Of a DNA stretch of 64,000 bases, positions 25,066 to 33,050 are shown in pieces. Position 1 is the first letter of the stretch. Each line of letters starts with the position of its first letter. The notes beneath the pieces are model-generated. The model was given only the letters and a program-made list of their open reading frames with translations, searched no databases and was not told where the DNA came from. Source of the stretch: Hamadaea sp013361475 (GTDB taxonomy: Bacteria; Actinomycetota; Actinomycetes; Mycobacteriales; Micromonosporaceae); contig NZ_JBFAHM010000002.1 of assembly GCF_040654195.1 (NCBI RefSeq), positions 310,001-374,000 on the forward strand, written 5' to 3'. Made by a program: the position numbers and the translations under genes.

Positions 25066-25350
25066 TCAGCCGAGGTCGCGGAGGTGCTCGGCGACCTGAC
25101 GGCTGTGCTTGGACCGGGAATGGGCGACCTTGTCGGACGCACTCAGCCCTTCCTCGTCGGCAGTCCGCAGCCGGACCGACCGCAACACCTCGGAGAGGTT
25201 GTCGTAGGTCGCCAGCGGCAGGCTGTGCAACGCCCGGCGGGTGTCCGGGTCCGCGCCGTACTGGAAGGCGTATTCGACGATCTCCTGCTGGGTCGCCGGG
25301 AACTTGAACTGGGCCAAGGTCTGCTTCAGCAGCTCGTACGGATCAGCCAC
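25066..25350 (-). CDS. DUF2795-type small protein
   Basis: This 94-residue basic protein matches DUF2795, with KFPATQQEIVEYAFQYGAD and ALHSLPLATYDNLSEVLRSV. The function is unknown. The GTG at 25350 is chosen because TAGATT ends seven bases upstream. The longer reading frame would need a TTG start. That -10 hexamer begins with the TAG stop codon of the histidine kinase encoded upstream, so a separate promoter is built into the kinase stop. Confidence 0.8.
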   Translation of the reverse strand: MADPYELLKQTLAQFKFPATQQEIVEYAFQYGADPDTRRALHSLPLATYDNLSEVLRSVRLRTADEEGLSASDKVAHSRSKHSRQVAEHLRDLG

Positions 25351-25357
25351 GAATGCC

Positions 25358-25363
25358 AATCTA
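25358..25363 (-). promoter_or_regulatory. -10 hexamer overlapping a stop codon
   Basis: TAGATT on the minus strand is seven bases before the GTG at 25350. Its first three bases are the stop codon of the kinase gene. Confidence 0.45.
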
Positions 25364-26728
25364 CGCCGAGTCCGACAAATCGCGACCCGAATCCGGCGGG
25401 GCGGGCAGCCGCACTTCGACGTGCGCCCCGCCCAGTGGGGAGGTGTTGGCGGCCCCGACCGACCCCGCGTGGACTCGGGCGATCATGTCGACGATCGTGA
25501 GCCCCAGTCCCGTGCCGCTCGAATCGTGCCGCGGCACCGAGCCAGGCTCCGGGAACTGCACCGGCAGCATGGCGGCGGGGAATCCGGGGCCGTCGTCGTC
25601 GACGGTGATCACGACGGTGGCCGGCGGCTCCCCGCGTACGCCGACGGTCACCTGACCGGCCCCGGCCTGGGCGGCGTTCGCGACGAGGTTCGTGACCACC
25701 TGGTCCAGGCGTACCGGGTCGACGTCGGCGACCAGTTCCTCGCCCACCACCCGCAGACGCAGCGGATACGCCCCCGCGACCCGGCCGGCGGTCGCGCGTA
25801 CCCGGTCGGTCACGTCGGTCGGCAGGCGCTCCAGCGGCAACTGCCCGGCCCGCGCGCGGGCCAGCGTCAGCATGTCCGCGGTCAACCGGGCCAGCCGGTC
25901 GGCCTCCCGCAGCCCGCCGCGTAAGGCTTCCCGCGCCTGCTCCTGCCCGCCGGCCAGGCCCAGCTCCAGCTCCGCGCGCAACGCCGCCACCGGGGTCCGC
26001 AGCTCGTGCGCGGCCGCGTCCAGGAACGTGCGCTCCCGCTTCGTCGCGGCCGCGATGCGGTCGAGCATCCCGTTGAGGGTACGCGCGAGGGACGCGATCT
26101 CGTCCTCACCGGGCGGCACCGGCAACCGCCGTCCGGGGTCCGCCGTGCTGATCTCCTGCGCCTCCGCGGTCAGCCCCGCGACCGGCCGCAGCGCCGAGCC
26201 CAGCAGCCGGCGTACGCCGAGGGTCAGCAGCGCCAGCAGAATGGGCAGGCCGAGGGCGAGCCCGGTGATGAGCCGGCGAGCCGCCGTGTTCACGGTGTCG
26301 AGGCTGGCCCCGGCGACGGCCACCCGGCCCTCCGGCAACGGCGTCGCCACGAGCACGGCGTCGTCGCCGAGCCCCGGCACGTTCTTGTGCACGACCAGCT
26401 TGTCCTGGCGAGCCTCGCTCAGTTCGGCTGCGTCGAGGACGGGGGCCGCCGGTGCGGCCGACGAGCGCGCGGTCACCCGGGCGCCGTCGATGACCTGGGC
26501 GTACGGGTCCTGTTCGACCGGGGTCAGGTCACCCGCGCGGACGGCGGCCGCGAGGTCGCCGACCCGGGCGGTCACCTCGTCGGTGTCGCCCTGACGCAGG
26601 TCGCCGACGAACAGCAGCGAGCCCACGACCCCGAACCCCGTCAGCGTGACGACGAGCGCGACCAGGTAGACCGCCGTGATGCGGCCGCGCAGCGAGCCGG
26701 GCGTCCACCGCCGGAACAGCGACTTCAC
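25361..26728 (-). CDS. Membrane sensor histidine kinase (OmpR-partner type)
   Basis: This 455-residue kinase has a transmembrane helix near 15-40 (ITAVYLVALVVTLTGFGVVG), an extracytoplasmic sensor of about 120 residues and a second helix (LITGLALGLPILLALLTLGV). A HAMP domain follows, then the H-box FLDAAAHELRTPVAALRAEL and a HATPase with DDDGPGF and GTGLGLTIVDMIARVHAG. It is divergent from, and probably phosphorylates, the response regulator at 26748. The GTG at 26728 lies seven bases from TAACCT, which is the other strand of the regulator's TAGGTT. The sensor domain shows no recognisable ligand motif. Confidence 0.93.
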   Translation of the reverse strand: MKSLFRRWTPGSLRGRITAVYLVALVVTLTGFGVVGSLLFVGDLRQGDTDEVTARVGDLAAAVRAGDLTPVEQDPYAQVIDGARVTARSSAAPAAPVLDAAELSEARQDKLVVHKNVPGLGDDAVLVATPLPEGRVAVAGASLDTVNTAARRLITGLALGLPILLALLTLGVRRLLGSALRPVAGLTAEAQEISTADPGRRLPVPPGEDEIASLARTLNGMLDRIAAATKRERTFLDAAAHELRTPVAALRAELELGLAGGQEQAREALRGGLREADRLARLTADMLTLARARAGQLPLERLPTDVTDRVRATAGRVAGAYPLRLRVVGEELVADVDPVRLDQVVTNLVANAAQAGAGQVTVGVRGEPPATVVITVDDDGPGFPAAMLPVQFPEPGSVPRHDSSGTGLGLTIVDMIARVHAGSVGAANTSPLGGAHVEVRLPAPPDSGRDLSDSA

Positions 26729-26734
26729 TCGGCG

Positions 26735-26741
26735 TAGGTTA
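26735..26741. promoter_or_regulatory. Symmetric 7-bp bidirectional -10 (TAGGTTA) for two leaderless genes
   Basis: Read rightward, TAGGTT (26735-26740) is seven bases before the GTG at 26748. Read leftward, TAACCT (26741-26736) is seven bases before the GTG at 26728. Only 19 bp separate the two start codons, so both transcripts must start inside this spacer. Confidence 0.65.
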
Positions 26742-26747
26742 GTCCGC

Positions 26748-27419
26748 GTGCGGCTGCTACTGGTGGAGGACGACACGACGCTGGCCGGGGTGCTGCGGCG
26801 CGGACTGCTCGGCGAGGGGTACGCCGTCGACCTCGCCGTCTCGGGGACGGAGGCGTTGTGGGCCGCGCGCGAATTCGCGTACGACCTGATCGTGCTGGAC
26901 CTGATGATTCCCGGCGCCGACGGGGTGAGCGTGACCCGCACGCTGCGGGCGGAGGAGCGCTGGACCCCGATCCTGGTGCTGACCGCGCGCGACGCGGTGG
27001 CCGACCGGGTGACCGCGCTGGACGCGGGCGCAGACGACTACCTGGTCAAGCCGGTCGCCCTCGCGGAGCTGTACGCGCGGACGCGCGCGCTGACCCGCCG
27101 CGCGCCCAGCCAGCGACCGGCGGTCCTGGAGCTGGCCGGGATCACCCTGGACCCGGCGCGGCGGACGGTGATCCGCGACGGGCAGCCGGTGGCGTTGTCG
27201 GCCCGTGAGTTCGCGCTGCTGCACGAGCTGATGCGGAATCCCGATCAGGTGCTGACGAGGACCTATCTGATCGACAAGTTGTGGGACAGCGACCAGCTCA
27301 CCGGGTCCAATGTGGTCGATGTCTACATCCGCTATCTGCGGGAGAAGGTGGACCGGCCGTTCGCCCAGGACACCATCCAGACGGTCCGAGGCGCGGGCTA
27401 CCGCTTCAGCACCGCCTAG
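26748..27419 (+). CDS. OmpR/PhoB-family response regulator
   Basis: This 223-residue regulator has a receiver domain with acidic residues in VEDDTTLAG, the phospho-acceptor Asp in LIVLDLMIPGADG, LTARDAV and a Lys in LVKPVALAEL. A winged-helix DNA-binding domain follows (LSAREFALLHELMRNPDQVL, VDVYIRYLREKVD, VRGAGYRF). It is the obvious partner of the divergent kinase. A single symmetric -10 apparently drives both genes, so they should be co-expressed and possibly autoregulated. The 15-bp minisatellite begins 18 bases after its stop. Confidence 0.95.
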   Translation: MRLLLVEDDTTLAGVLRRGLLGEGYAVDLAVSGTEALWAAREFAYDLIVLDLMIPGADGVSVTRTLRAEERWTPILVLTARDAVADRVTALDAGADDYLVKPVALAELYARTRALTRRAPSQRPAVLELAGITLDPARRTVIRDGQPVALSAREFALLHELMRNPDQVLTRTYLIDKLWDSDQLTGSNVVDVYIRYLREKVDRPFAQDTIQTVRGAGYRFSTA

Positions 27420-27437
27420 CCCCGCCGGCACCGTCGC

Positions 27438-27617
27438 CAGCCGGGCCGCCGCCAGCCGGGCCGTCGTCAGCCGGGCCGCCGCCAGCCGGGCCGTCGTGAG
27501 CCGGGCCGCCGCCAGCCGGGCCGCCGCCAGCCGGGCCGTCGTGAGCCGGGCCGTCGTGAGCCGGGCCGCCGCCAGCCGGGCCGTCGTGAGCCGGGCCGTC
27601 GTGAGCCGGGCCGGCTT
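27438..27617. repeat. 15-bp minisatellite, about 12 units of two types
   Basis: Units share CAGCCGGGCC or GAGCCGGGCC and end in either GCCGC (type A) or GTCGT (type B). The order from 27438 is A B A B A A B B A B B, followed by a partial unit. It fills the space between the response regulator and the convergent esterase gene and runs up to the esterase stop. It contains no CRISPR-like spacers. It is open in several frames only because the unit has no stop codon. Confidence 0.92.
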
Positions 27618-28672
27618 CATTCGGGGCCGGCCAGCCAGGACGCGAGCCAGTCGAAGGCCGGGGCGGCCATCTGCCGCCACACCTTCCGGCTGTGCCCGCC
27701 GACCGGAATGGTCGCGGTGGTGATCCGCAACGGCGGCTTGGCGACCTCGGCGAACCGGCGGAGCTGGGTGTATCCGGGCCGGTCGTCCTGCGCGGTCGCG
27801 ATGTACAGGGCGAGCGAGGGGACCGGCAGGGCGGTCACCCGCCACAGTGGAGAGTTCTCCAGCCGGGTCTGCGGCGAACCCCGGTAGAGGTCACCGGTGG
27901 TGTGGTCGGTGATCGCCGAGAAGTAGCCGGAGAGGCTGGCCGCGGCGGCGTACCGGTCGGGGTGGCGCAGGGCGAGATTGACCGCGCAGAAGCCGCCCGT
28001 GGAGTAGCCGATCAAGCCCCAGCCCGCCGCGTCGGTGCGTACGCGGAACCGGTGCTCGACGGCGGCGGGCACGTCCGTCGTGAGGAAGGTGTCCAGCGCT
28101 GGACCGCCGACGGCGTCGACACACTCGGAGTCCCGTTGGGCGGTGACCGTCTGCGTCGGGAAGACCACCACCATCGGCGGTATGCGATGCGCCGCGATCT
28201 CCTGGTCCAGCACCTGCTGGGCCAGCAGCGAGCGCAGCCAGACGCGGGGACTGCCGGGGAACCCGTCGAGCGCCTCCACCACCGGCAGCCGCCGGGTCCC
28301 GGTGGCATACCCGGCCGGGAGGTACGCGTACGCGGGCAGGTCGAGGTGGCTGGCCATGCCGTGGACGGCGAACGGCACGATCTGGCTGTGTGCGGCGTCG
28401 GCCCCTGGATCCGCCGCGGCCGCCGGCTCGTCGGCCGACGCGAGCCCCACGATGTCGGTCCAGTTGCCGAAGAACTCGAACGTCCGGTCCATAGTGACGA
28501 AGCCCGCCAGCACCGCTGTCGCCACGCAGGCGGCGACCGCGATCGTCCGCAGGACGAGAGCCCGGCCGCGGGCGCGATCGCGCAGCCGATCCCAGCCCAC
28601 CGCGGTCACGATCGCGACCAGGACCGTCGCCGTCACCGCGACGATCTGGGTCAGCTCACCGTCCGGCGCCAC
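27617..28672 (-). CDS. Membrane-anchored alpha/beta hydrolase (esterase D-like), candidate aminoacyl-lipid hydrolase
   Basis: This 351-residue protein has two N-terminal membrane helices (about 8-25 and 40-60) and an extracytoplasmic esterase D/mycolyltransferase-like domain. The nucleophile elbow is GYSTGG in GLIGYSTGGFCAVNLALRHP. An acidic residue in ATAQDDRPG and a His in VGGHSRKVW complete a plausible triad. The GTG at 28672 follows AAAGGGGG. It lies downstream of an aminoacyl-phosphatidylglycerol synthase-like gene and of a degenerate paralog of itself. In other bacteria, hydrolases beside such synthases remove the amino acid from the lipid; that role is inferred here from position. Confidence 0.82.
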   Translation of the reverse strand: MAPDGELTQIVAVTATVLVAIVTAVGWDRLRDRARGRALVLRTIAVAACVATAVLAGFVTMDRTFEFFGNWTDIVGLASADEPAAAADPGADAAHSQIVPFAVHGMASHLDLPAYAYLPAGYATGTRRLPVVEALDGFPGSPRVWLRSLLAQQVLDQEIAAHRIPPMVVVFPTQTVTAQRDSECVDAVGGPALDTFLTTDVPAAVEHRFRVRTDAAGWGLIGYSTGGFCAVNLALRHPDRYAAAASLSGYFSAITDHTTGDLYRGSPQTRLENSPLWRVTALPVPSLALYIATAQDDRPGYTQLRRFAEVAKPPLRITTATIPVGGHSRKVWRQMAAPAFDWLASWLAGPE

Positions 28673-28791
28673 TCGACCCCCTTTCCGCGCTCTCCGCGCT
28701 CTCCGCGCTCACCGCGCGGTCATGAACTTTCGGTCGTGATCGACCGGCGTGTCGTGCCCGTGGCGTCATGATCGATCCCCCTACGTGGTGA
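28673..28791. other. Intergenic spacer with short repeats
   Basis: It contains three 10-bp tandem units of the form TCCGCGCTCT (28683-28712). It also has GGTCG-TGAT-CGACC, and two similar words, ATGAACTTTCGGTCG and ATCAACTTCGGCC, resembling decayed intergenic repeats. No gene is visible. Confidence 0.45.
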
Positions 28792-29649
28792 TCAACTTCG
28801 GCCAGAGCGGGTGGAGGGCGACGAGATCGGCGTCAGCGCGACCGGCGGTTCCAACGGCGGCGGGGTCTGCGTACCCGCCCAGCGCAGCGCGCCGAGGAGA
28901 TCCGGGCCGATCCACAGCCGGGTCCGGACGGCCGCCTGTGCTTTGTGGACGGTGGTCGCGTCGGGCGGCGGAGTCAACGCCAGCGCCACGAAGCGTTGCT
29001 GACCGGCCTGCCAGAGACTCAGGGCCGCCACGCCCGACCCGATGAGCGCCCACCCGTGACCCAGCACCGGTAGCGAAGTCGGCAGCGCATGGCTCAGCCC
29101 GGTCGCGAGCACGGGGATCGGTGTCGTCCTGCCGATCCGGACGATTACCAGAGCCACCGGTTCGCCCGCCGCCTTGGCCAGGCCGCGAATCACGGTGTCG
29201 ACCGGAGGGGCGGCCGTCGAGACGACCACGATCGCCGGGACGGCGACCCCGCCGGCTTGGAAGGATTCCGGCGGGAGGTACGCGACGGGTGACCCAGCCA
29301 GGCGCCAATCGCGTTCTCCCGCCGGATGCCAGGGAAACACCAGGCCGTTGGTGCGGCCGGCCGACGCCTGCGCCGCCAGTTGTGGGGGCAGGCGCACGGG
29401 ATCGGCGGTGGGCAGCCGCACCGGTGTGGCCTCCCCGAGCAGCGAAGCCCAGCTCGGATAGAAGTCCCCGGCGCGGTTCACGGTCAGCCCGATCGAGGCC
29501 AGCAGCAGGATCTCGGCCAGCAGGATGCCGCCGACCCGCACGACGACGAACGGACCACGCAGCCGCCGCCAGAGCAGCACGAGTCCGGCGAGGGCGGCCG
29601 CGGTGACGACGGCGCTGGTGGCGAGCAGCGCAAGGCTGGTCAGCTCCAC
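28792..29649 (-). CDS. Membrane protein with a degenerate esterase domain lacking the nucleophile
   Basis: This 285-residue protein has an N-terminal hydrophobic region with two or three helices (LALLATSAVVTAAALAGLVL). Its C-terminal half aligns by eye with the esterase encoded next. AYLPPESFQAGGVAVPAIVV parallels AYLPAGYATGTRRLPVVEAL, and GWALIGSGVAALSLWQAGQ parallels GWGLIGYSTGGFCAVNLAL. The catalytic GYSTGG has become GSGVAA, so the nucleophile is lost. It is probably a non-catalytic paralog that regulates or partners the esterase or the synthase. The GTG at 29649 overlaps the synthase stop by ten bases, indicating coupled translation. Confidence 0.7.
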   Translation of the reverse strand: MELTSLALLATSAVVTAAALAGLVLLWRRLRGPFVVVRVGGILLAEILLLASIGLTVNRAGDFYPSWASLLGEATPVRLPTADPVRLPPQLAAQASAGRTNGLVFPWHPAGERDWRLAGSPVAYLPPESFQAGGVAVPAIVVVSTAAPPVDTVIRGLAKAAGEPVALVIVRIGRTTPIPVLATGLSHALPTSLPVLGHGWALIGSGVAALSLWQAGQQRFVALALTPPPDATTVHKAQAAVRTRLWIGPDLLGALRWAGTQTPPPLEPPVALTPISSPSTRSGRS

Positions 29650-31400
29650 GAAGGCACCCGTTCGCCGGTCTCCACCACAGACGGCGTACGCCGGATCTGC
29701 GGCAGGGTCAGGAATGCCTCCGCCCGCAGCGCGACCAGCCCGATCCGAGGCAGGTCCGCCATCGACGGATAGCAGAGATAGCGGGGCTGCCATGTCGGCG
29801 AGTACTTCGCGTTCGCCCGGTACAGCGATTCGAGCTGCCAGTAGCGGGAGGCCAGCATCAGGACGTGGTACCAGAGGCGCAGCACCGGCCCGGCGCCCAG
29901 CCGGTCGCCGCGGGCGAAGACCGAACGCAGCACGGCGAAGTTCAACGACACCCGGCTGACCCCGAGCGTGGCCGCCTGCCGCAGCACGGTGACCACCATG
30001 TACTCGATGAGCCCGTTGTCGGCGGCCCGGTCGCGGCGCATGAGGTCCAACGACAGCCCGTCAGGGCCCCACGGGACGAACTGGAGCAGCCCGCGCAGCC
30101 GCCCCTCGGCGTCCCGGGCCAGCACCAGCAGGCAGTCGCCGTCGGCCGGGTCGCCGACCCGGGACAGGGCCATGGAGAAGCCCCGTTCGACGTCGCCGTC
30201 GCGTAACCGGTGGCAGGCGCGCCGAGCCTCGGCGAGCACCTCTCGCGGCAGATCCCGCTGCCGGGCGAGCTGACAGGTGTAGCCCGCCCGTTCGACCCGG
30301 CCGACCGCCTGGCGTACCGCCCGCATCGAGCGCCCGTCGAGCGAGAACGCGTCCACGTCCACCAGCGCCTCGTCGCCCAGTTCGATGGCGTTCAGCCCCT
30401 GCCGGGCGTACGCGAGACCGGCTCGTTCGCCGCAGCCGAGGACGGCCGGGGTCCACCGGTTGCGGCGGCAGTCCGCCAGCCAGGCCTCGACCGCGCCCGG
30501 CCAGGCCTCGGGGTCGCCGATCGGGTCCCCCGACGCGAGGCTCACCCCCCAGATCACCCGGTACGCCACGCCGGCCTTGCCGGTCGGCGACCAGATCACC
30601 GACTTGTCCGGACGCAGCGCGAAGTAGCCGAGCGAGTCCTGATGACCGTGCGAGGCGAGCAGCCGGCCGATCCGCTCGACGTCGACCGGCGTATGCCCGG
30701 GGCGGCGGCCGAGCGGACGCAGCAGCAACACCAGGGCGACGGCCACGGCCAGCAGCCCCATCGTCCCGGTGGTCAGCGACACCGCGTCGGCCACCGCCGG
30801 GCGGGTGAACCGCAGTGGGCCGGTCACCCCCACCATCCCCTCCGCGGCGTGAATCACCCACAAGCGCGGCGACTGGCCGGGTTCGAGGGCGCGGGATCGG
30901 ACGCCGATCTCCGCCACCCCGAACGCCAGGCCCGCCCCACCGAACCCGGCCAGTGCCGCCAGTGCCCGCCACCGGCTGGTCCGTCCGGCGTCCGCGCAGT
31001 AGTCCCGCCGGCCGCCCAGGAGGGCGGCGAGCAGGCCTGCCGAGATCGCGGCCGCGTCCAGATCCAGCCCCTTCAGCACGTTCAGCGCCGTGCTCACCAA
31101 GGCCAGGGCGACCGCCAGGAACCACGCCTCGCGAGTGCGTCGCCGCAGCCCGACGCTGAGATAGATCAGCAGCAGGCCGACGGCCGCGGTGGCGGCCCGG
31201 GCGGTCTGCACCCCGGTGAGGGGCACAACCTCGGTGAGCAGACTCAGCCGGTATCGAGCCGGCGGCAGCAGAACGGTCAGCAGGTCGACGACACCGGCGA
31301 GGGCGAGGAACCGGGCCGTCCAGCGGACGCTGGAAGGCACGCGCGCCGGGGGCCGGCGCTCCGTCTCCGACCTGCGCCGGGAGTCGCGGGAATCGGGCAC
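29640..31400 (-). CDS. Aminoacyl-phosphatidylglycerol synthase-like membrane protein (MprF/DUF2156 type)
   Basis: This 586-residue protein has six or more membrane helices in residues 25-235 and then a cytosolic DUF2156/GNAT-like transferase domain with YFALRPDKSVIWSPTGKAGV, VLGCGERAGLAYARQGL, LSLDLMRRDRAADNGLIEYM and FAVLRSVFARGDRLG. MprF and LysX relatives move an amino acid from aminoacyl-tRNA to phosphatidylglycerol or diacylglycerol, lowering surface charge and raising resistance to cationic peptides. The amino acid used cannot be read from the sequence. It heads a likely three-gene operon with the two esterase-like proteins. Start GTG at 31400; no strong ribosome binding site is seen. 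Confidence 0.85.
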   Translation of the reverse strand: MPDSRDSRRRSETERRPPARVPSSVRWTARFLALAGVVDLLTVLLPPARYRLSLLTEVVPLTGVQTARAATAAVGLLLIYLSVGLRRRTREAWFLAVALALVSTALNVLKGLDLDAAAISAGLLAALLGGRRDYCADAGRTSRWRALAALAGFGGAGLAFGVAEIGVRSRALEPGQSPRLWVIHAAEGMVGVTGPLRFTRPAVADAVSLTTGTMGLLAVAVALVLLLRPLGRRPGHTPVDVERIGRLLASHGHQDSLGYFALRPDKSVIWSPTGKAGVAYRVIWGVSLASGDPIGDPEAWPGAVEAWLADCRRNRWTPAVLGCGERAGLAYARQGLNAIELGDEALVDVDAFSLDGRSMRAVRQAVGRVERAGYTCQLARQRDLPREVLAEARRACHRLRDGDVERGFSMALSRVGDPADGDCLLVLARDAEGRLRGLLQFVPWGPDGLSLDLMRRDRAADNGLIEYMVVTVLRQAATLGVSRVSLNFAVLRSVFARGDRLGAGPVLRLWYHVLMLASRYWQLESLYRANAKYSPTWQPRYLCYPSMADLPRIGLVALRAEAFLTLPQIRRTPSVVETGERVPSWS

Positions 31401-31445
31401 ACACCAACTCTGCCCAGAGCCGGATGAGAAGACGATGAGAGCCGG

Positions 31446-31835
31446 TCAGTCGATCAGGCAGGGGCGCAGCACCGCCCAGACGCGCTTGCCGCGGTGATAG
31501 CGCTGCACATGGAGACGCACGGTGAGGTCTTCGATGATGGCCAGCCCGTGACCGCCGTCGACGGTGGCGACGCGCCGTCGTGGTTCGGCCGAGGACGTGT
31601 CGGCCGCGCCGATCCAGACCCGGCCGCCGCGCAGTTCGAGGCTCAGCTCGACACAGCCGCCGGCGTGGATGACCGCGTTCGAGACGAGTTCGCTGATGAC
31701 GACGGCCGCGTCGCCGAGCCACGCCTCATCCGTGCAGCCCCAGCCGATCAGGATCGGTTTCGCGCCGTGCCGCGCGGCCGCGGGCGCGGTGTGGTCAAGC
31801 GGCAGCCGGAGCCGAGCCGACGTCGCAATCACCAT
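31446..31835 (-). CDS. RsbW-like ATP-binding protein (anti-sigma/regulatory HATPase)
   Basis: This 129-residue HATPase_c_2 protein resembles those abundant in actinobacteria: VISELVSNAVIHAGG is the N-box and GGHGLAIIEDLTVR the G2 box. Members either phosphorylate a STAS antagonist and sequester a sigma factor, or act in other partner switches. It is a possible partner of the STAS protein at 18336, though 13 kb away. The ATG at 31835 is chosen for GGAGGCGGG just upstream. A long in-frame extension lacks one and overlaps the promoter of the divergent gene. Confidence 0.85.
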   Translation of the reverse strand: MVIATSARLRLPLDHTAPAAARHGAKPILIGWGCTDEAWLGDAAVVISELVSNAVIHAGGCVELSLELRGGRVWIGAADTSSAEPRRRVATVDGGHGLAIIEDLTVRLHVQRYHRGKRVWAVLRPCLID

Positions 31836-31961
31836 CCCGCCTCCGTCACGTTCCGTCGCCCCATCCTCGCCGATCGTTAATCCGGCGGCAAGGGCCCAGT
31901 CGTCATCCTCCACTTCGGCCGGAGCCCGGCGCGCCGGGCCAGTCCGCCTCCCGGCCCGGCC

Positions 31962-31967
31962 TACGCT
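31962..31967 (+). promoter_or_regulatory. -10 hexamer of a leaderless promoter
   Basis: TACGCT ends seven bases before the ATG at 31975. Confidence 0.5.
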
Positions 31968-31974
31968 GACGTCC

Positions 31975-32700
31975 ATGCAGTTCACCCGCCGTGCGGCGCT
32001 CGCGGCGGGCGCCCTCACGCTCGCCGGTTGCGGCACCGACGCCCGGGTGTCCGGCCCCACGCCCAGCCCCAGCCCCAGCCCTCCACCGTCCGCGTCGCCG
32101 CTACCGGCCGAGGTCGTCCACGGGCCGCGCGACCGCGCCCAGGTCGCGCTCACCTTCCACGGCCAAGGCGAAGATCAGCTGGTACGCACAACGCTGGCCG
32201 TCTTGGCGCAGTCGGACGTGGCGGTGACGGTCCTCGCGGTCGGCAGCTGGCTGGCGGAGCATCCGGCGTTGGCCCGCGCCATCCTCGACGGCGGTCATGA
32301 GCTGGGCAACCACACCTACTCCCACGCCGACATCAGCAGCCTGTCCCCAGCGGCCCAGTACGCCGAGATCACCCGCTGCGCGGACGTGCTCCGGAGGCTC
32401 ACCGGCTCGGCCGGGCGCTGGTTCCGGCCGTCGCAGACGCCCCGCGCCACCGCCGCGGTCCAGCAGCAGGCCCGCCGCGCGGGGTACGCCACCTGCCTGG
32501 CCTATGACGTCGACTCCCTCGACTACACCGATCCGGGCCCGGCCGCCGTCGTCCAGGCCACCCTGGACGGCGTACACAATGGATCGATCGTGAGCCTGCA
32601 CTTCGGGCATCCCGGCACCGTGGCGGCGTTGCCCGAGCTGATCGCGGCCCTGCGCAAACGCGGCCTAGCGCCAGTGACCGCGACCACCCTGCTCACCTGA
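31975..32700 (+). CDS. Polysaccharide deacetylase-fold lipoprotein with altered metal motif
   Basis: This 241-residue lipoprotein has a twin-arginine-like start FTRRAALAAG and a lipobox LTLAGC with Cys19, followed by a Pro/Ser linker. The NodB fold is recognisable from HELGNHTYSH (the two metal His), RWFRPSQTPR and SIVSLHFGHPG. The usual TFDDG, which supplies the catalytic base and a metal ligand, reads LTFHGQGED. This variant recurs in actinobacterial lipoproteins of the family, so it may still be active with changed chemistry. It is anchored outside the membrane and may act on peptidoglycan or a cell-surface glycan. The mRNA is probably leaderless. Confidence 0.82.
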   Translation: MQFTRRAALAAGALTLAGCGTDARVSGPTPSPSPSPPPSASPLPAEVVHGPRDRAQVALTFHGQGEDQLVRTTLAVLAQSDVAVTVLAVGSWLAEHPALARAILDGGHELGNHTYSHADISSLSPAAQYAEITRCADVLRRLTGSAGRWFRPSQTPRATAAVQQQARRAGYATCLAYDVDSLDYTDPGPAAVVQATLDGVHNGSIVSLHFGHPGTVAALPELIAALRKRGLAPVTATTLLT

Positions 32701-33050
32701 TCCCGGGCGACCGCGACGGCGTGACCCGCTTCGCAATCTCGGAGGTGCCACCCAAGGCGGTACGCGAAGGCCGTCCGCCGGTCGGCGGACACCGCTCGCC
32801 GCCGACGGCGATCATGCCCTGCTCAGTGGGGTGCGTAGGGGTCGTGCGCGCCTGAAGACCGTGGATGTCCACCTCCACCGGACTGACCATTCCCACACCT
32901 TCTGTTGGAGGATCCCCACAACTTTCGCCCACCCGAGCTGGCGAGTCCAACGATTCGCTACTCACCAGTAACCGCGAAGGTTGACCTAGGACTCCTCCAC
33001 ACCCGGGAGGCACCGTCCATCGGCGTACGAGGCTTTGGGAGGCTTACTCG
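32701..33050. other. 350-bp intergenic region upstream of the carboxylase
   Basis: No convincing gene is present. A 44-codon frame (32721-32855, VTRFAISEVPPKAVREGRPP at its start) has ordinary codon use but no recognisable homology or ribosome binding site. A short palindrome GTGGATGTCCAC lies at 32861-32872, and TTGACC at 32981 could be a -35 although no -10 follows at the right distance. The ribosome binding site GGGAGG of the carboxylase is at 33037-33042. This spacer is more AT-rich than its neighbours, so regulation of the carboxylase probably sits here. Confidence 0.5.

Noticed and set aside
25351..25359. TTG start for the DUF2795-like gene
   Set aside because: It would lie inside the leaderless promoter spacer; the GTG at 25350 has a -10 hexamer at the right distance.
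27438..27617. Possible CRISPR array
   Set aside because: The 15-bp units are contiguous with no unique spacers and there are no cas genes nearby; it is a minisatellite.
27310..27723. Ser-Arg-Ala repeat protein encoded across the minisatellite
   Set aside because: The frame is open only because the 15-bp unit lacks stops; it begins inside the response regulator gene and has no ribosome binding site.
32693..33013. A 106-codon minus-strand frame in the spacer before the carboxylase
   Set aside because: No homology, no ribosome binding site, and it overlaps the end of the deacetylase gene; the spacer is better viewed as regulatory.
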